From positions 248,001 to 312,000 of the forward strand of contig VZSF01008486.1 in assembly GCA_013398295.1 (NCBI GenBank): a DNA stretch of 64,000 bases. Reading direction: 5' to 3'. This document shows positions 59,671 through 64,000 of this stretch, in pieces. The translations under genes and the position numbers were made by a program. Within the stretch, counting starts at the first letter, position 1. Every line of letters begins with the position of its first letter. This stretch comes from Chionis minor (Eukaryota > Chordata > Aves > Charadriiformes > Chionididae). Under the pieces are notes generated by a model. That model was not told where the DNA came from, ran no database searches, and worked only from the letters and a program-made list of their open reading frames with translations.

Positions 59671-62600
59671 TTTTATGTATATACAAATTCAAATGGACTG
59701 ACATGGAAGGAGCTGCTGAGCTCACTTTATGCTCCAGCATACAGGTTAAAAGAGCAAAGCGCTCAGGATGGTTACACAACACAAGATTAATATTCTCCAC
59801 TGAAAGCACCGGGAGGAGAAGCCACTGTGTTGCGCCATGAGTAATTCATATTGCTAATTACTATGGGCCAAGCCTGTGCTTGTGCAGTCAGAGTTAGGAA
59901 TTTACGGTGGTAAAAAAAAGCAAAGTTTTATCTGGAATAAGTAGTTCCGTATCAAAAGCCCACTGGCATGTAGCATAACAATTTAGTTTTGTGCCCGGGT
60001 ACTGTGTAGGTGAAGCTGGTGGGAGGTGCTGGTTGCCCTGTCACTCAATAAATGCATTTTTGTTAGCTACGCGCTAACCAGTGGAAAATGGTGAGATGGT
60101 ATATGCACTACTTTTATGGATGATGTAGTGTTAACTTGGCCAAAGTTTTCCTAGCTTTTTATTATGAAATTGCATGCAAAATCCAGATATAGCAATCAGA
60201 AATGACAGCGCTGCATACTGAGCAATAAGGAACTGTCATCGTTAAAGCCGCGTATCCTTTGCCCTCTTCTATGTCTTGCTGGATGAAGGGTTTGCTTTTG
60301 TATTACTCGTAACACAAGCTTATTGAGACAGCACTACAGTTTTAATGTGCTTGTAATGTCTTTTCAACCTAAGTAATTGTATTCATTTGTCATAGAGCTC
60401 TGTAATTTCATAATGAAAGAAGACAAATTAAAGGATGTTTGTTTCTATTGACAGAAAATACGTATTACAATCTTTTTGGAAAGCAGCACAGAATTTTTAG
60501 ATGCAGAATACACATAGATGCAGTTAATTACACAAGCAATTTTCCTGCAAAGTTATGCTTTGTTATTTCTGAGCAGTCCCTTTAATTTTAATAGGTCTAC
60601 ATGTTAGAATAAAATTAAGTAGATGAATGTTTGCATGTCACAGCCTTACGGGGCCAGTATATACCAGCCAAAATATATAATCCAGCTCAGTGCTGAATAT
60701 ACAGGTTATGACTGCTCTTTTAAAAATAGACTCCTGAATTAGAAAAGGGCATGGGAACAAACTATCTAAACTAAAAGAGAATATAGGCTTAAGAACAAAT
60801 GGACATAAACTGCCCGTGAATGTATTTAGAGTGGAAATGAAATGAACCTGAAAAGGTGAGACTGTCCTAATAATAGGGAAAAAGAATATAGAGGATGAAA
60901 CTATCTGTGAGGTTATACCTTGGTTGGTTTAGCACAGTCTCATGATGTGATTCCTTGTGGCAGACAGCAACGGAGTATGATGACCCAGGAGCTCTGCTCT
61001 AGCCATCTTCTGGTTCTAGTATAAGGCGGTGAGTGCTTTTTATATAAATAACCTCCATGGTTCTTCACAATGAGTACTTGGATCCATGCTAATTACCATC
61101 AAGCCCATTATGTTCAAGCACTTCAACATGAAAGCTGTGGGGCAGAATCAGATCCTCTTCTGCAGAGGTAATTGGGCTGGTGGAAATGACTGACGACCTT
61201 CAGTGGCTGCAGCAGGAGGTGGGAAGATGAAGGTGCTGGAAACGTGTCCCTGAGCATGAGCAGCGTCAAAGAGAGCACGTTAATCAAAGGAGAGCATGTT
61301 TTGTTAAACAAAAGGGGACAGAAAAGTGACTGATCTGAGAACACCACCATGTCTTGCTCGTTAGCTGGAGAGTCAAATTGCAGCAAACGTCCCCAGCGGA
61401 GGACTCAGCAGAGTTTTCACAGTGTGAAAACCTGGGCGATGATGCACAGTGACAGGTGGTTGTGAAATGGGTAAATTAATGTCTAGATGCACAGGTAGCA
61501 ATGTTGGAAAGAAAATAAAAGTGATGGTATCTGATCCTTGAAGATGTCAGCTGTTTGTACCCCAAGACAGAAACATAGGCTTTTCTGCAGAAAGTATTTG
61601 AATTCTGCAATGAAAACTATTCCAGACTTCTGAGAAACACATCACCGCCCGATGTAGTGAGCATATTGCTCCCCCGCACAACGCTGGTAGGGGCCCGTCT
61701 GGCCGCGGATGGGCGTGGAATACCCTGAACTTGAGCATCCCACATCCCATGGGCATGGGGGAACTTCACAGGCTGAAGCTGTGGTGATGACTTCCCTCGA
61801 GACAGAGAAATTCGGAAATGCTGTCAGCAGCCCTTCCACATACTCAATAAATGTAATTAAGATCTGAAGAAAAATTCATTATACTAATAACAAGCTCTAC
61901 AACTTGTCGGCCGGATTACGCTAGTGTACTCTTAGGCATCATTGATATCAGAAACAACAACTTGAGGGCCGTCAGCCTGCTTAGCTCCACTGCCTTTTGG
62001 TATTAGCACAGGCTAGGGACAAGTACCGAGGAAGCAATTAAGGGTTATCTCGTTTCTCACAGTCTGGCTGTAATTGGTTGCTTCCCCGCGGCTGCTGTTT
62101 CACCGGCTGTTTGGTGGCTGCAGAGCTACTCCTTCAGGAAAGCAAACAGATGGCTTGCACCCGGAATGCTCCAGTCTCCATTGATCAGGTGCCACACGAC
62201 TGCAGCTGCTCATGCAAGACGGTACCCTCAGAAACAGAGAGGAGCTGCTTCTGGTCATGTTGAACGTGGGTGTCCCATGATCTCCATACTGACAGTGTGT
62301 GAAACTTCAAAGGTGTTATTGCAACAGCTTTCTGGGATGTTCTTCACACAAAGATTACAGAGGGCCTTGCAAGAATCAACAAGGAATCAAGAGAAAATAA
62401 TAAAGCATCCGTGAAAGACGCCATAAATTGTAGAAGCCATCTTCTGTAAGTACTGAGGTTGCCAAAGCCAACCTGCATTGCAACTACATTACTGTAGCTT
62501 CCACCCGCCTCTACAAATGACTTAGGATTCAGAGACTCTTCTGGGATTTTAGAGTTTCTTCTTCTTCATTTGGGGGGACCTGCCACTTTTGTGACTGTTT

Positions 62601-64000
62601 CCCATCCCTTTTCTTTGGAGGTATGCTCCTAATGGTGCGGGGCTGGTCGGTGAGACCTGCAGCATCCCCTGGGGAGGGGACGCGGTGGCTGCGGGAGGCT
62701 CTTGGGGGAGTCTGTGGGCTGGGAGCTACCCGGTGTCACCTCCTCTCCCACACCACCGCCACATGGGGGGCATCTCCATCACCCTGCAGCCTTCCGCCCC
62801 AACCAGCGGAGCAGGGCCAGCTGCTCCATGGGGCTGGGTGATTTCAGGAGGGGTCCCCACGGCCCCACCACAGGCAAGCCCAGGGATGCCCTTTGCTTTT
62901 GTGCCTCGGTAAAGCACGGTGCACCTTGCTGGGTTGGATTTTTTTGGAAGGGATGATGTGGCGTAGCAGTGGGACTGGCGCAGAGACTCCTGGCTCCGTC
63001 CCCCGCCTTGCGCTTGGGGTGGGAGGTGGTTGCAGGGTTCTGCTTCTCTCCCGCCAGCCTGGCAGTAGCTTTCCTCCAGACCATTTTAGGACTGTGCTAA
63101 TCCCCTGAATTTAACCAGTGATGTCAAAGGCTCTTATTAGCTCCTTGCACTGAGTCCTGCGCCCACACAGGCTGACGTGAGCCAGGAATAACTCCACCAC
63201 CACCACCACGTAGACTTGAATCCCGTCCCAAGCAATGCCACCCAACACCCGTTTCCATGACAGACCCCGGAGCCATCGCTGCGCAGGTGGAGCAGCACCA
63301 GAGCTGGCGGGGAAGGAGATGGGAAGTTTCCTGAGGCTGGGCAAACTCACATCAGGAGAGCTGGATATGGCCAACAGGGAAAGGAGAGACCTCTCAAGGT
63401 AAGCTGGGAATGGAGCGGAGTTATTTATTGATCCAGCAGTGCCCGGAGAGCAGGCGTGGGGACGGCTGTGTTTGGTTTGGCTGCTGAACTGACAAATTGG
63501 AGGAGGAAAGAAAACCCACTCCGGTGTGGACTTAAATGGATGTTACTTTTTTTTTGTTGTTGTTTTTGTCTTTAAAACTGCAAAGGAAAGAAGAGAAAGT
63601 TCTGTTCAAAACAAATTGTTGGATGGGGCCGGAGATGACTGTTTCCACTCTGGGTGCCGGTAAAGGAAAACAAGGGAAACAAAGGGCTAGTTTCACAAAA
63701 ATGCTGGAAGGGTGGCAGCACCCCCAGCCAGCTTCCCATCCACCCCCTCCTTCCCCTCCTGCCCCCGAGAGGTGGCGGTGCAGCACCCACCAGTCTTCAG
63801 GACATGTACAAACTCCCACCCACCCACATCCACAAGCTGCCCTGCAAGATGGTGCCCAGAAAGGCTTTCCTAGGAAAAAGGAATTCTGTTTTCAGACAGA
63901 ATTTGCCAGCCACAGTGGGGTGGCCTTTCTCATCCCGTTGCCTGGTGTGATCATCTCTCTCCATTCACCCCGCTCTCATGGTGGAGCGCAGTGCTTGCAG

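Larger units (their letters stand above)
55501..64000. other. Non-coding, short microsatellites only
   Basis: No exon, RNA gene or interspersed repeat was recognised in 8.5 kb. A (GT)10 lies at 58133-58152 and an AT-rich (TA)n at 59654-59670. GC rises at 62.6-63.1 kb, where frames open on both strands without family motifs. Confidence 0.45.

Noticed and set aside
1..64000. tRNA, rRNA, CRISPR or bacterial-type operons
   Set aside because: No box A/box B pairs, rRNA segments or spaced direct repeats of the CRISPR kind were found; the window is eukaryotic.

Overview
The window looks like bird nuclear DNA. It has many 5'-truncated CR1 non-LTR retrotransposon copies ending in the usual avian ATTCTATG-like 3' motif, LTRs of the common avian ERVL type, and a very GC-rich single-exon gene set in AT-richer non-coding sequence. 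The species cannot be read from the sequence.

Only one protein-coding gene can be supported: the 3' part of an alpha-1,3-fucosyltransferase, best matched to FUT4, on the + strand (11711-12675). Its first codons, transmembrane anchor and probably its promoter lie in a 336-base run of Ns (11375-11710). A roughly 48-bp tandem repeat abuts the left side of the gap. The enzyme would act in the Golgi, moving fucose from GDP-fucose onto N-acetyllactosamine (Lewis x type products). I found no second gene, tRNA, rRNA or CRISPR array.

Layout. 1-9.4 kb: non-coding, with an ERVL-type solo LTR at 3.0-3.5 kb and a probable old CR1 5'-region fragment at 3.7-4.5 kb. 9.4-10.1 kb: a decayed CR1. 11.0-12.7 kb: tandem repeat, gap and FUT4, followed by a likely 3' UTR. 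14-33.7 kb: almost free of recognisable repeats, but holding a CpG-rich block (27.9-28.45 kb), an AT-rich tandem array of hairpins (28.67-28.95 kb) and a GGGAT/GGGAC array able to form G-quadruplexes (30.39-30.47 kb). 33.7-55.5 kb: repeat-dense, with CR1 copies in both orientations, an LTR-like segment near 42.6-43.1 kb, a solo LTR with a clear 5-bp target duplication (45549-46143), and a nearly 675-bp perfect (AAAAAG)n array (53631-54305). 55.5-64 kb: nothing recognisable beyond short microsatellites.

The genes do not form a system. The most interesting observations concern genome structure: an inverted pair of CR1 copies sharing the same nonsense codon and internal deletion, a CR1 with an internal duplication at a sharp junction, and the unusually long, uninterrupted hexanucleotide array. 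I see no sign of a new molecular system.
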